From Alphaproteobacteria bacterium (GTDB taxonomy: Bacteria; Pseudomonadota; Alphaproteobacteria; Caulobacterales; Hyphomonadaceae): a DNA stretch of 64,000 bases. Positions within the stretch are counted from its first letter, which is position 1, and each line of letters begins with the position of its first letter. Below are positions 55,951-64,000 of the stretch, piece after piece. A program made the position numbers and the translations under genes. The notes under the pieces were generated by a model. The model did no database searches and had not been told where the DNA came from. It saw only the letters and a program-made list of their open reading frames with translations. The DNA is taken from assembly GCA_018827375.1 (NCBI GenBank), contig JAHJYW010000009.1, forward strand, positions 1 through 64,000, in the 5' to 3' direction.

Positions 55951-56631
55951 CTAGAACTTGTATCCAAGCCCCAGGCCGATCACGAGCGGATTGATATCCA
56001 CATCGGCTTTCACCTTCGCGCCGAGCGCGGTGGTGAAGTCGACCGTGACATCCGTGTTGATCCAGATCTTCTTGATGTCTGCATTGAAGGCCCAGCCGCC
56101 CGGCTCGCCATCGAGATCGTAGTCGAACCCGGCCTGCAGGGCGGGACCAACGCTTGAGTCGTAGCTGATGCCGTCAGCCACTTTGCCCTGGTCCTCATTG
56201 AAGAAGAAGGTCGCGTTTATGCCCGCACCGACATAGGGCTTGAAGCGGCCCATCTCGGTGAAATGGTACTGGGCGGTCAGTGTGGGTGGCAGCAGCCAGA
56301 CATCCCCGAGATCGATCGTGGCATCAGTGAGCGCGCCGGGAACTGTAACACTCACGGCCTTCACGTCATGCGGCGTGACGGCGAGGATCAACTCAGCGGC
56401 AATATGCTTGTTGAAGAAATAGGTGATGTCGAATTCCGGCACGTACTGGTCACCGATATCGACATTACCGGGCAGCGTTGCGCCGCCAGCCTTAAGCGTG
56501 CCGCTTTCGTCCGGAAGGACGCCGAGGACGCGTGCGCGTAGCATCCACGGATTGTCCTGGGCCTGGGCGGCCGGGCTGGTTCCTGCCCATGCAGCGCTGG
56601 CCATGAGAGCGGCGAGAAGGAAATTTTTCAT
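55951..56631 (-). CDS. OmpW-family outer-membrane protein
   Basis: A 226-residue porin. A signal peptide (1-24, ending A-A-Q-A-Q-D) is followed by [24 protein letters not shown] and the C-terminal G-L-G-Y-K-F, all typical of OmpW. The eight-stranded barrel passes small hydrophobic compounds. Start is MKNFLLAAL; upstream in-frame codons do not fit a secreted protein. Confidence 0.93.
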   Translation of the reverse strand: MKNFLLAALMASAAWAGTSPAAQAQDNPWMLRARVLGVLPDESGTLKAGGATLPGNVDIGDQYVPEFDITYFFNKHIAAELILAVTPHDVKAVSVTVPGALTDATIDLGDVWLLPPTLTAQYHFTEMGRFKPYVGAGINATFFFNEDQGKVADGISYDSSVGPALQAGFDYDLDGEPGGWAFNADIKKIWINTDVTVDFTTALGAKVKADVDINPLVIGLGLGYKF

Positions 56632-56928
56632 AGGTCTGTACCCCGAAAAGTGATTGCGATGAGTGGGAGTTAGGCCTTTGTTTTTACTTTGGTAATTGAC
56701 CGTTTTGACGCGCGGTCGCGCGCCGCGCGGCATGAGCGCGCGAATAGGTAGAAGCCCCGATTGCTTATGTGTCCGGCCCATCGGATACAGACGGATTGCG
56801 CCCGGCGAGGCTGTGCGGTGCGGCGTGATGGCGGGGCTTTTCTCCCTGCGTCAGGCTTGAACTTGTCGGCGCGAGCGGGGAACATGCGCTCACACTCATG
56901 CCGACCCGGCTCTCACAGGATAGTTTTC
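56632..56928. other. Divergent intergenic region ompW - alcohol dehydrogenase
   Basis: A 297-base region holding the two divergent promoters. It contains a self-complementary GC-rich block near 56709-56742 (repeated CGCGCG/GCGCGC steps), a possible regulatory or structural element. No clear consensus promoter or small gene was seen. Confidence 0.4.
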
Positions 56929-58059
56929 ATGCCCGTCATCAATTTTCTTACGCCCTGTATCTTTGATTCCGGCGCCCTGAAGCAGCTGGAAGTCACAGCG
57001 AAGAAGCTCGGCATCACGCGGGCCTTTATCGTGACGGATCCCGGCATTAAGGCTGCGGGTATTCTCGACAAAGTCGTGGCAGCCCTAGGCAGTGCGCCGG
57101 CTGGAATCTTCGCCGAGACCGTGGCGAACCCGACCGAGACTCAGGCCAAGATCGCGACGCAGGCTTACAAGGACAGTGGCGCGGACGGCATCATTGCTGT
57201 CGGCGGCGGCTCGTCGATGGACCATGCCAAGGCCATCGGCCTGATGGCGTCGCACTCCGAACCGCTTGAAAATTATGCCGCCATCATTGGCGGTTCCAAG
57301 AAGATCGGCAAGATTCCACCGCTGATCGCCATTCCGACAACCGCGGGCACTGGCTCTGAGGTGTCCATTGGCATGATCACGACGATGGAGAATGGTCGCA
57401 AGGAGACATTCGCGTCGCCAAACCTCATTCCGTCGACGGCGATCTGCGATCCGGACCTGACGCTCGGCCTGCCGGCTTACATGACGGCGGCGACGGGCAT
57501 GGACGCTGTCACCCACTGTATCGAAGCGGTGCTCGTTCCTGCCGTGAACCCACCGGCTGAGGGCATCGGCTATGATGGCGTGACGCGTGCGCTCGGCGGT
57601 GGCTGGCTGATAAAGTCCGTCAAGGACGGCTCAGACCCGGAGGCGCGCTGGCATATGATGATGGCGAGCTATGAAGGTGCGCTGGCCTTTGTGAAGGGCC
57701 TCGGCGGCGTCCATGCGCTTAGCCATGCGGCCGGGCGCCTGCATGAGAAGAAACTCCACCATGGCACGCTCAACGCGATCTTCCTGCCGCATATCCTGCG
57801 CTTCCACGCCGGCTCTGCTGACGAAAAATACGCGCGCCTGCGCATTGCGATGGGCCTGAAGTCGAATGCCGATCTTGGCGATGCGATCCAGGACCTGAAC
57901 GATGCCATCGGTATCCCGAAGACATTGAGCGATATCGGCCTGACCGCAGCAGATGGTCCCGGTATCGTGGAATATGCCCTGAAAGACCTGGCGCATTTCG
58001 GTAACCCGCGGACCATGAGTGCGGACGATTACGCCAAGATCTACGAAATCGCGCTTTAA
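56929..58059 (+). CDS. Iron-containing alcohol dehydrogenase
   Basis: A 376-residue group III dehydrogenase. The NAD-binding GGGSSMDHAKAIG lies near residues 92-104. Metal ligands are in DAVTHCIEA (near 195) and GGVHALSHAAGRLHEKKLHHG (near 260-280). It oxidises or reduces an unknown short alcohol/aldehyde. I start at MPVINFLTP, preceded by AGGA; upstream codons are not family-like. It is followed 11 bases later by a Tag-like gene. Confidence 0.93.
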   Translation: MPVINFLTPCIFDSGALKQLEVTAKKLGITRAFIVTDPGIKAAGILDKVVAALGSAPAGIFAETVANPTETQAKIATQAYKDSGADGIIAVGGGSSMDHAKAIGLMASHSEPLENYAAIIGGSKKIGKIPPLIAIPTTAGTGSEVSIGMITTMENGRKETFASPNLIPSTAICDPDLTLGLPAYMTAATGMDAVTHCIEAVLVPAVNPPAEGIGYDGVTRALGGGWLIKSVKDGSDPEARWHMMMASYEGALAFVKGLGGVHALSHAAGRLHEKKLHHGTLNAIFLPHILRFHAGSADEKYARLRIAMGLKSNADLGDAIQDLNDAIGIPKTLSDIGLTAADGPGIVEYALKDLAHFGNPRTMSADDYAKIYEIAL

Positions 58060-58070
58060 GGCCGGATAGG

Positions 58071-58745
58071 GTGACAGGCACGTTCGATACAGTGATTGAG
58101 CGTGCCGGTCAGCATCGTGGTGGTCGGGGGGCTGTGCTCGCACAAGCGGGCAACGCGCATGCCGTAACGGACCTCTCCACGGTGCCGGCGGATCGGCTCC
58201 TGTCGGCGATGACGCGCTGCGTGTTCAATGCCGGGTTCAACTGGAAGGTTATCGCGGCCAAGTGGGATGGTTTCGAAGCCGCCTTTCAGGGCTTTGATCC
58301 GGCCAAGCTCGCTTTTTTCGGCGACGAGATGATGGGCGATCTCGTCTCGGATGAGCGGATCGTGCGCAATGGGCAGAAGATCAAGGCAACGCTCGAGAAT
58401 GCGCGGATGGTCGCCGAAATCGAGCAGGGGGAGGGTGGCTTCGGGCGCTTTCTCGCCGAATGGCCTGCCGATGACCAGACGGGGCTGATGGCGGCGCTGA
58501 ACAAGCGCGGTTCAAGGCTTGGCGGCGCAACAGCGCAGTACTTCCTGCGCTTCTGCGGCTGGGATGCCTGGATCACCTCGGCAGACATGTGCGCGGCCCT
58601 GAAACGTGAAGGCGTGCTGGAGAAGCCTGTTGCCACTAGCAAGGGCGATTTGGCCCGGGTGCAGGCGACCGTGAACCTTTGGCATGAGGAAAGCGGCCTT
58701 CCGCGCGCAACCATCAGTCGGCTACTCGCACTTAGCACCGGCTAG
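58071..58745 (+). CDS. Divergent DNA-3-methyladenine glycosylase I (Tag-like)
   Basis: A 224-residue protein. The family segment is clear: F-N-W-K-V-I-A-A-K-W, F-Q-G-F-D-P and RIVRNGQKIKATLENARM (about residues 55-115). It lacks the N-terminal Cys/His and C-terminal His/Cys zinc ligands of E. coli Tag, and the pocket Glu of E-G-Q-Q-A-G is replaced (C-V-F-N-A-G). GTG start. It is probably co-transcribed with the alcohol dehydrogenase. Glycosylase activity is not assured. Confidence 0.85.
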   Translation: MTGTFDTVIERAGQHRGGRGAVLAQAGNAHAVTDLSTVPADRLLSAMTRCVFNAGFNWKVIAAKWDGFEAAFQGFDPAKLAFFGDEMMGDLVSDERIVRNGQKIKATLENARMVAEIEQGEGGFGRFLAEWPADDQTGLMAALNKRGSRLGGATAQYFLRFCGWDAWITSADMCAALKREGVLEKPVATSKGDLARVQATVNLWHEESGLPRATISRLLALSTG

Positions 58746-58801
58746 GATGCCAATCGCGAATTTGCTTCCCGTGTGAGCGCGAATCCCTGCATGAGGGCGG
58801 C

Positions 58802-59224
58802 ATGATTACAGAGATCCAGCATTATGCGGGCGGACTGGGTGTTGCCGCCAGCGCGATGGCCATAGGCGCAGGCTGGGTCGTCGCAATGGCCTCGCCCAAT
58901 TGCAGCTTCGACAAGCTCGACGGGAGCCGCGCAGACCGGCATGTGCGCGAATTGCTGCACGCGACCGCTATCCCGATTTCCGGGATGATGCTGGCTGCCG
59001 TGGCCTTTTTCGCAATTGCGACCAGTTGGGCGGCTGCGGTGACGGCGGCTCTGGCAGCATTCGGCTTCTTCTCGACCCGGCTGATGCTGGCGCCGAAAGA
59101 AGGCAAGAACCCGAAAGGCGTGAGGACCCGGCGCAAGGATCAACGCGCTGTGTCGGTCAGCCTCTCACTCATGTTCATGCTGATTGCCGTGATCGCAGGC
59201 ATTCTCGGCCTGATCGGGATTTAG
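58802..59224 (+). CDS. Small membrane protein of unknown function
   Basis: A 140-residue protein with about three or four hydrophobic segments (near 10-30, 55-90 and 118-138). A basic loop (MLAPKEGKNPKGVRTRRKDQR) separates the last two. GAGGG precedes the ATG. It overlaps the convergent gene at 59221 by four bases. No family recognised. Confidence 0.75.
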   Translation: MITEIQHYAGGLGVAASAMAIGAGWVVAMASPNCSFDKLDGSRADRHVRELLHATAIPISGMMLAAVAFFAIATSWAAAVTAALAAFGFFSTRLMLAPKEGKNPKGVRTRRKDQRAVSVSLSLMFMLIAVIAGILGLIGI

Positions 59225-59604
59225 GCGTAAACCAGCCAGAGACAGCCCATCTCGTGAAGCGCGCGGAAATTGTCGACCGAGCGCGTGGCCGCCTTGCGGG
59301 CAATTTCGCCGGCCGTCTTGCGATTGGTCGCCAGCATGAGCACGCAGATCGCAAGTCCCGGCATGAAAGCCCACCAGACAAAGGCATAAGTGGCCAGGAA
59401 GCCGAGCAGGCAGATCAGGTAGGCGAGCGTATCGAGCACGCGGAACCGGACATACATGTTTCGACCGAAGGCGTTCAGAAGCTCAGGTGATTTGTGCAGC
59501 TGCTCAGCATCGATGGCGTAGCGCTGGCCCGGAACATGTTCGAACACCAGTGTGCGAGTCATCCGGCCGGCGCGATGTGGATTGGGCTCACACTTAAGGA
59601 ACAT
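59221..59604 (-). CDS. Small membrane protein of unknown function
   Basis: A 127-residue protein with a polar N-terminal half (H-V-P-G-Q-R-Y-A-I-D-A-E-Q-L-H-K-S-P-E-L-L), then two closely spaced hydrophobic segments (about 58-95). A basic/polar tail follows. GGAGG lies nine bases before the ATG, which supports this start. It is convergent with the gene at 58802. Confidence 0.75.
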   Translation of the reverse strand: MFLKCEPNPHRAGRMTRTLVFEHVPGQRYAIDAEQLHKSPELLNAFGRNMYVRFRVLDTLAYLICLLGFLATYAFVWWAFMPGLAICVLMLATNRKTAGEIARKAATRSVDNFRALHEMGCLWLVYA

Positions 59605-59761
59605 GGCTTTCTTCCTCCCTGATGTGAACGTTAGAGCATCGGCTTCTTAACTCTCTTGTGACCAAGCGCCTGCAAATTTTACGCAAATTCAATCTCTCTC
59701 AAGCGCAATCGCCAAAACGCCCATCTGGTGAATCTGATTGCTACGCCAGAAACTTGGACTT

Positions 59762-59778
59762 ATGTTGCAATGCAGCAT
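59762..59778. promoter_or_regulatory. Near-palindrome upstream of phaZ (PhaR-like site)
   Basis: ATGTTGC-AAT-GCAGCAT matches its reverse complement at six of seven arm positions. It contains TTGC-N3-GCAG, one base off the CTGC-N3/4-GCAG pattern that I recall for PhaR. It ends 17 bases before the phaZ ATG, where a bound repressor would block expression. Confidence 0.4.
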
Positions 59779-59795
59779 GAAAGGTTTGTAACGCG

Positions 59796-61091
59796 ATGCT
59801 TTACTCACTTGTCGAAATGAACCGTGTGGCGATGGCGCCGATGAGACTGGCCGCAAAAGCGGGCCGGGCCGCGCTACTTTCCCCGCTCAACCCCCTTGGC
59901 AAGACGGAGTATGGCAAGTCGCTCGCGGCTTTTGCCGACGTTTTTGAAAGCTCCACACGCTATTACGGAAAGCCGGAATGGCGGATTGATACGGTTCGCG
60001 TCAACAGCGCCCCGATCAAGGTGACCCCAACCGTGTCCTGGCGCTCGCCCTGGTGCAGTCTCGTCCACTTCAAGAAAGATCCTGACCAGCTGGCAGCCGT
60101 TCGCAAGCCGGGCGCGCCACCGCTGCCACGCATGATCATCACCGCGCCGCTGTCGGGCCACTACGCCACGCTGCTGCGCGGTACGGTCGAGGCCTTCCTG
60201 CCGAACCATGACGTCTACATCACGGATTGGGCCGATGCGCGCATGGCGCCGGTCTGGCTCGGGCGTTTCGATCTCGACGATTATATCGACCATATCCGGG
60301 ACATGATCACCCATGTCGGGCCGGGCGCCCATGTGCTGGGCGTCTGCCAGCCGGGCCCGCCAGTGCTGGCGGCGATTGCCATGATGGCCGAAGACAATGA
60401 TCCGGCCCGTCCGGCCTCGATGACGTTCATGGGTTCGCCCATTGATGCGCGTCGCAGCCCGACCGTGCCAAACGAACTGGCCGAAGAGCGCTCGTTTGCC
60501 TGGTTTGAAGAGAACATGATCCACACGGTTCCTGGGCCTTACCCGGGCGTGATGCGCCGCGTCTATCCGGGCTTCGTGCAGCTCGCCTCGTTCATGAACA
60601 TGAACTGGGACCGCCACGTCGATGCCCAATGGCACTTCTTCAATCACCTCGTCGATGGCGACGGAGACGAGGCTGGCAAGCACCGCGAATTCTACGACGA
60701 GTACCTCTCAGTTCTCGACCTGACAGAGGAATTCTACCTGCAGACCATCCAGCGCGTTTTCCAGGAGCATCATCTGGCGCGCGGCATCTACAAATATCGC
60801 GGCGAACGGCTGGTAAAGCCGCAGGCGATCCGCGATGTGGCGCTGATGACGGTCGAAGGCGAGAAAGACGACATTTCAGGCATTGGCCAGACGCAGGCCG
60901 CGCATGATCTGTGTACCAAGATTCCGGACGATATGAAGGCGGACTATATCCAGCCTGGCGTCGGCCATTATGGCGTGTTCAATGGCAACCGTTTCCGCAC
61001 TGAAATCGCGCCGCGGGTCAGCCAGTTCACGCGCCGTTTCATGGATGTGAAAGCGGAAGTGACGGCCCGCGAGGTGGCTGCTGCCAGCTGA
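59796..61091 (+). CDS. phaZ: Intracellular polyhydroxyalkanoate depolymerase
   Basis: A 431-residue enzyme of the intracellular PHB depolymerase family that mobilises stored polyester granules. The nucleophile Cys is in GVCQPGPPVL (near residue 188), and the PHB-depolymerase C-terminal domain runs from about 215 to the His in G-V-G-H-Y-G-V-F (near 390). N-terminal LYSLVEMNR is family-typical. No synthase (phaC) or phasin gene lies next to it. Confidence 0.93.
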   Translation: MLYSLVEMNRVAMAPMRLAAKAGRAALLSPLNPLGKTEYGKSLAAFADVFESSTRYYGKPEWRIDTVRVNSAPIKVTPTVSWRSPWCSLVHFKKDPDQLAAVRKPGAPPLPRMIITAPLSGHYATLLRGTVEAFLPNHDVYITDWADARMAPVWLGRFDLDDYIDHIRDMITHVGPGAHVLGVCQPGPPVLAAIAMMAEDNDPARPASMTFMGSPIDARRSPTVPNELAEERSFAWFEENMIHTVPGPYPGVMRRVYPGFVQLASFMNMNWDRHVDAQWHFFNHLVDGDGDEAGKHREFYDEYLSVLDLTEEFYLQTIQRVFQEHHLARGIYKYRGERLVKPQAIRDVALMTVEGEKDDISGIGQTQAAHDLCTKIPDDMKADYIQPGVGHYGVFNGNRFRTEIAPRVSQFTRRFMDVKAEVTAREVAAAS

Positions 61092-61112
61092 TCCGGCTTC
61101 GAGGGCCCGGCC

Positions 61113-62183
61113 TCAGGCCGGGCAGGGTGTCGCTTCGAAGCCGAGCAGTTCGATCTCAGGGCTGAGATAACCCGCCTTGACCGGCTCGCTGCGTGATAGC
61201 GCGGTCGAAAGATATTTCTTGTTGTCGTCGCAGAACACGGTCGCGACGCGTGCGTCCGGTCCAAGCCGCTCGGCAGCCATCAAGGCACCGATCAGGTTCG
61301 CCCCGGACGAGATGCCGACACCGAGGCCGAGCTCGCATGCAAGCGCCTGCGCCATCAGGATCGCGTCGCCATCCGACACGGCGATGACATCGTCCAGCTT
61401 GGCAAAATCGACAATTGCCGGGATGAAATCGTCGGAGATGCCCTGGATACGGTGGCTACCGACCTTGTGGCCCGTCGAGAGCGTGGGCGATTCCAGAGGT
61501 TCAAGCGGATGGATTTTGACGCTCGGCAGGCTGGCGCGCAGTGCGCTGCCGACGCCCATCACGGTGCCGCCCGTACCGACACCCGCCACGAAGGCATCAG
61601 GCTTCAGGCCGAGCAGGGCCATTTGCTTCAGCAGTTCCGGGCCGGTCGTGTCGTGATGTCCGCCGGTATTGTCGCAATTCGAGAACTGGCACGGCAGGAA
61701 GACACCGTCCTGGCTCGCAGCGAGCGCGCGGGTCGCCTCAATGGCGCCGATAAAGCCGCCTTCATCGCGACTGACGAGGTGAAGGTCCGCGCCAAGGCTG
61801 CGAAGGAGCGACTTGCGCTCATCGCTCATCCAGTCGGGCATGTAGATATCGACCTTGTGGCCGAGGGCCCGGCCGAGCGCGGTGATCGCGATACCCGCAT
61901 TTCCGCTGGTCGCTTCGGCGATACGGTCTCCGGGTTGCAAGGCGCCAGAGTGGATCGCGCGGCTGAGAATGGACAGCGCCATCCGGTCCTTGATCGATCC
62001 GGTGAGATTATAATGCTCGGCCTTGGCGTGGATCACGCGTTCGACGCCGCGGAAGCGCAAGTGGATCGAAAGCAGAGGGGTGCGCCCTATGAGGTTCGAA
62101 AGCGCGCGCAGGCGAGGGTGGTCCGCAGGGTTCGCGGTGCGGATAGCATTAGCTGAGGTCGTATTCGCAAGGGCGAGCGGCAT
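61113..62183 (-). CDS. CysK/cystathionine-beta-synthase-family PLP enzyme
   Basis: A 356-residue fold-type II PLP enzyme. The PLP Lys is in [10 protein letters not shown] (near residue 65), substrate loop TSGNAG follows (near 95), and phosphate-binding [10 protein letters not shown] is near 200. The C-terminus carries [12 protein letters not shown]. The start is the ATG of MPLALANTT because GGAGG lies about 8 bases upstream of it and overlaps the other candidate (62189). The loop T-G-S-I-K-D-R differs from canonical cysteine synthase, so the substrate is open. Confidence 0.88.
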   Translation of the reverse strand: MPLALANTTSANAIRTANPADHPRLRALSNLIGRTPLLSIHLRFRGVERVIHAKAEHYNLTGSIKDRMALSILSRAIHSGALQPGDRIAEATSGNAGIAITALGRALGHKVDIYMPDWMSDERKSLLRSLGADLHLVSRDEGGFIGAIEATRALAASQDGVFLPCQFSNCDNTGGHHDTTGPELLKQMALLGLKPDAFVAGVGTGGTVMGVGSALRASLPSVKIHPLEPLESPTLSTGHKVGSHRIQGISDDFIPAIVDFAKLDDVIAVSDGDAILMAQALACELGLGVGISSGANLIGALMAAERLGPDARVATVFCDDNKKYLSTALSRSEPVKAGYLSPEIELLGFEATPCPA

Positions 62184-62252
62184 GGACATCTCCTCCGATA
62201 ATTCAGGGAGAATGTCACATATGGGGCCAAAACTTATCACAATTTATAGGTC

Positions 62253-62312
62253 ATAATCGATCTATACGATGAGATAATTATACAAAACGAGACATTAAGA
62301 GTAATAATCGAT
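62253..62312. promoter_or_regulatory. Direct repeats flanking the promoter of the CysK-family gene
   Basis: ATAATCGAT occurs at 62253-62261 and 62304-62312, 51 bases apart. A minus-strand promoter with perfect TATAAT (62282-62277) and a poor -35 TTACTC (62304-62299) lies between them. The block is AT-rich in a GC-rich region. Confidence 0.45.
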
Positions 62313-62365
62313 GGTCTGGGGTATCGTGTAGCAGCTGATCGCGCAAGTGGAGCCGAATCGTCGAT

Positions 62366-63250
62366 CTAGCGGAGCACGCTGTTGTCGCCCTCGCCGGGCA
62401 CATGCATCATGCGGCTAAGGCTGAGGCATGACGCAATCGGCTCTCCCCTGGATGTCGATACGAGCATGTCGGGGTGGCCAAGATAGGCGGCCAGGTCGCC
62501 GATCGCGCCGCGGTCAATCTCCGCAAGGGAGATATCGTCTGTCACTTCCCCAAGCAGACTGGCTGATCTGCAGGTGAGGCGTTCGGCAATCACGAGACTG
62601 GTGGACGCATCACTGTCTTCGCGAAGGCCGCGCCAAGCGGCCCGCTGTGGCGCATTCCTGATCAGGATGCTGGACGGAAGACCTGCGCCCGTCGGCACCG
62701 CCATCCAGAGGGCTGACACGGAAAGGCCGGGTTCCGGTTGGGCATAGCGGACGGAATAGATGGTGCCGCCGCTGACCTTGTAGGCGGCAAGTGTAGCGGC
62801 ATTGGTCGCATCAAGCTTTGCGAGCCAGCCTGAAACGGCGAGGTTACGCGCTTCACGTGCCCGGCCATCGGCGCCCGTGGCCATCAGCACGATCGCTTGA
62901 TCCATGCGGGCAGCGGGCGTAAGGCGCGCGCCAGCGGCCAGCGCGGCGTCGTAGTGGGAGACAGAAATCTCAGCGCGGCCTGAATCGAGCGCTGCGCGGG
63001 CGGCGACAATGTGGGCATCGCGCACCTCAAGCCGGTCTGGGCAGGCGGCAATGAAGGCTTCAGCCGTCCGCAGGAAATAGGCGGGGCTGCCTTCCTCCTG
63101 CGGCGCAGATATGGCGTTCTGGTACCGCACGGCGTCCGACAGGCCGCAGGCGGCCTCGGCGTGGGCGTCCTGCGCCAGCCCCAAAAGGGCGGAGATGCCT
63201 GATGCGATCAGGGCTGAGGCTGCTTTCCGTGTGAAACGTGCATAGGCCAT
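62366..63250 (-). CDS. Exported protein of unknown function
   Basis: A 294-residue protein with a signal peptide (about 1-31, ending D-A-H-A). The mature part has a helical region with tetratricopeptide-like spacing (about 50-125) and a less regular C-terminal half. Four cysteines are in the mature part (in A-A-C-G-L, A-A-C-P-D, L-T-C-R-S and A-S-C-L-S), suiting two disulphides. No family recognised. It is downstream of the ZIP transporter gene on the same strand. Confidence 0.75.
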   Translation of the reverse strand: MAYARFTRKAASALIASGISALLGLAQDAHAEAACGLSDAVRYQNAISAPQEEGSPAYFLRTAEAFIAACPDRLEVRDAHIVAARAALDSGRAEISVSHYDAALAAGARLTPAARMDQAIVLMATGADGRAREARNLAVSGWLAKLDATNAATLAAYKVSGGTIYSVRYAQPEPGLSVSALWMAVPTGAGLPSSILIRNAPQRAAWRGLREDSDASTSLVIAERLTCRSASLLGEVTDDISLAEIDRGAIGDLAAYLGHPDMLVSTSRGEPIASCLSLSRMMHVPGEGDNSVLR

Positions 63251-63352
63251 CGCGACTCTCCCTGAACTGGGGGCGACTCTGCAAAGGCCATGCCGATGAC
63301 AGCGCTTTGGATCAGCTCAACGCACACAATCTCAGCCGGAAAGGCTGTTGGG

Positions 63353-64000
63353 TCAATTATCGCCCGCGTGAATATGTGCGGGGTCGTGGCCCTGAAATGG
63401 CGGGTCGTTGAGGGCGTGGCTATGGCGATGGAATGGCAGGCTTGCAATTGCGACCGCGATGGCAACACCAGCGCCGAGGGACAGGAAGCTGCGCAATGGC
63501 GGTTCTTCCTTCAGTGGCTCCATCAGTGGGCCCGTGGCGACATAAAGGAGAAGCCCTGCTGAAACGGCAAACAGGTTACCGATGGCTTCAGGTCCAAGCC
63601 CGTACATGAAGGGCGCCGAAGCAATGACACCGAGCGGGGTGGTGGCAGCCGCCGCGAGGAAGGCCAGAAAGAAAGCCTGACGGTTGGCGAAACCATGCCG
63701 ACGCAGGATTGCAAAGGCGATGACGCCTTCGGGAAACTTGTGAAGCAAGAGCGAAGACGCCGCGTAGACGCCGGATGAGAAGCTGGCCGCGAATGTCACG
63801 GAATAGACGATGCCATCGATGAACGAGTGAAGTGCGATTGCGAGGACGGGTGTCGCGGCAGCGGCGTGGCCTTCCTCTCCGCCTTCGGGAAAGATCACGC
63901 GGACGAGGAAACTCAGCAGGAGGCCCCCGAGGAAGCCGGTCAGGATAAGTCCTGGCGCATGCGGACTAAGCGCAAAAGCCTCTGGCGTGATGTGGAGGAT
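63353..64000 (-). CDS. ZIP-family metal transporter, N-terminus outside the window
   Basis: The last 215 codons are visible; the frame stays open to the window end. ZIP metal-site motifs are HSFIDG and HKFPEG in adjacent hydrophobic segments. The C-terminus is histidine-rich (FHRHSH, then GHDPAHIH), likely a metal-gathering tail. It imports zinc or another divalent metal. A GTG at 63898 is internal and not the true start, since a transmembrane segment (A-P-G-L-I-L-T-G-F-L-G-G-L-L-L) precedes it. Confidence 0.9.
   Translation of the reverse strand: MLHITPEAFALSPHAPGLILTGFLGGLLLSFLVRVIFPEGGEEGHAAAATPVLAIALHSFIDGIVYSVTFAASFSSGVYAASSLLLHKFPEGVIAFAILRRHGFANRQAFFLAFLAAAATTPLGVIASAPFMYGLGPEAIGNLFAVSAGLLLYVATGPLMEPLKEEPPLRSFLSLGAGVAIAVAIASLPFHRHSHALNDPPFQGHDPAHIHAGDN

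Noticed and set aside
1-64000. tRNA, rRNA, CRISPR, insertion sequence or prophage
   Set aside because: I looked through the intergenic gaps and coding regions for cloverleaf sequence, regularly spaced repeats, transposase or phage proteins and found none.

Overview
The window is a gene-dense, GC-rich chromosomal segment of an alphaproteobacterium. The gene content (several TonB-dependent receptors, an HWE-type histidine kinase, an intracellular polyhydroxyalkanoate depolymerase, and the alphaproteobacterial run of miaB-phoH-ybeY-corC-lnt-xre-trmB-rimP-nusA-infB-rbfA-truB-rpsO-pnp) points to the Caulobacterales/Hyphomonadaceae neighbourhood, Hyphomonas-like. That placement is an inference from gene families and order; no rRNA or tRNA gene is present. 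I saw no insertion sequence, prophage, CRISPR array or integrase.

Layout. (1) About 1-18.4 kb, all on the minus strand: the translation and RNA-maintenance supercluster, read from miaB down to pnp. Differences from the usual alphaproteobacterial order are the absence of metK between the xre regulator and trmB, a cold-shock gene inserted before rimP, and two small membrane proteins inserted on either side of rbfA. A promoter followed by a terminator-like hairpin precedes rimP and may be an attenuator for the nusA-infB operon. (2) 18.5-24.5 kb: an amino-acid:cation symporter with an enlarged loop, a secreted caspase-fold protein with a duplicated four-cysteine module, rpmE, an MsbA-like ABC exporter and a tiny membrane protein. 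(3) 24.6-30.7 kb, minus strand: a Baeyer-Villiger-type flavin monooxygenase, an inositol-phosphatase-family enzyme, EF-P, ThiE, a DUF1272 zinc protein and an M3 peptidase lipoprotein. (4) 30.9-34.3 kb: the glycolytic block gap-pgk-fba, with a large palindrome between gap and a divergent DMT exporter. (5) 35.5-47.7 kb: a CoA transferase, a SelO-family protein, two convergent TonB receptors sharing one bidirectional terminator, an HSL-type esterase, an anchored unknown protein and a feruloyl-CoA-synthase-like ligase; this looks like a nutrient-uptake and acyl/aromatic metabolism zone. (6) 47.9-56.6 kb, minus strand: glmM, cysQ, a double-FKBP lipoprotein, threonine ammonia-lyase, an HWE kinase with a single-domain response regulator, a double-ATPase peptide transporter subunit and an OmpW porin. 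(7) 56.9-64 kb: an iron alcohol dehydrogenase with a divergent Tag-like glycosylase, two small membrane proteins, phaZ, a CysK-family PLP enzyme with an unusual AT-rich control region, an exported unknown and a ZIP metal transporter cut by the window end.

Most of the window is ordinary core genome. The most promising leads for something undescribed are the caspase-fold protein with twin C-x9-C-x11-C-x21-C modules, the pair of membrane proteins bracketing rbfA, the putative nusA-operon attenuator, the gap/DMT palindrome and the TTGC-N3-GCAG sites near phaZ and a TonB receptor.
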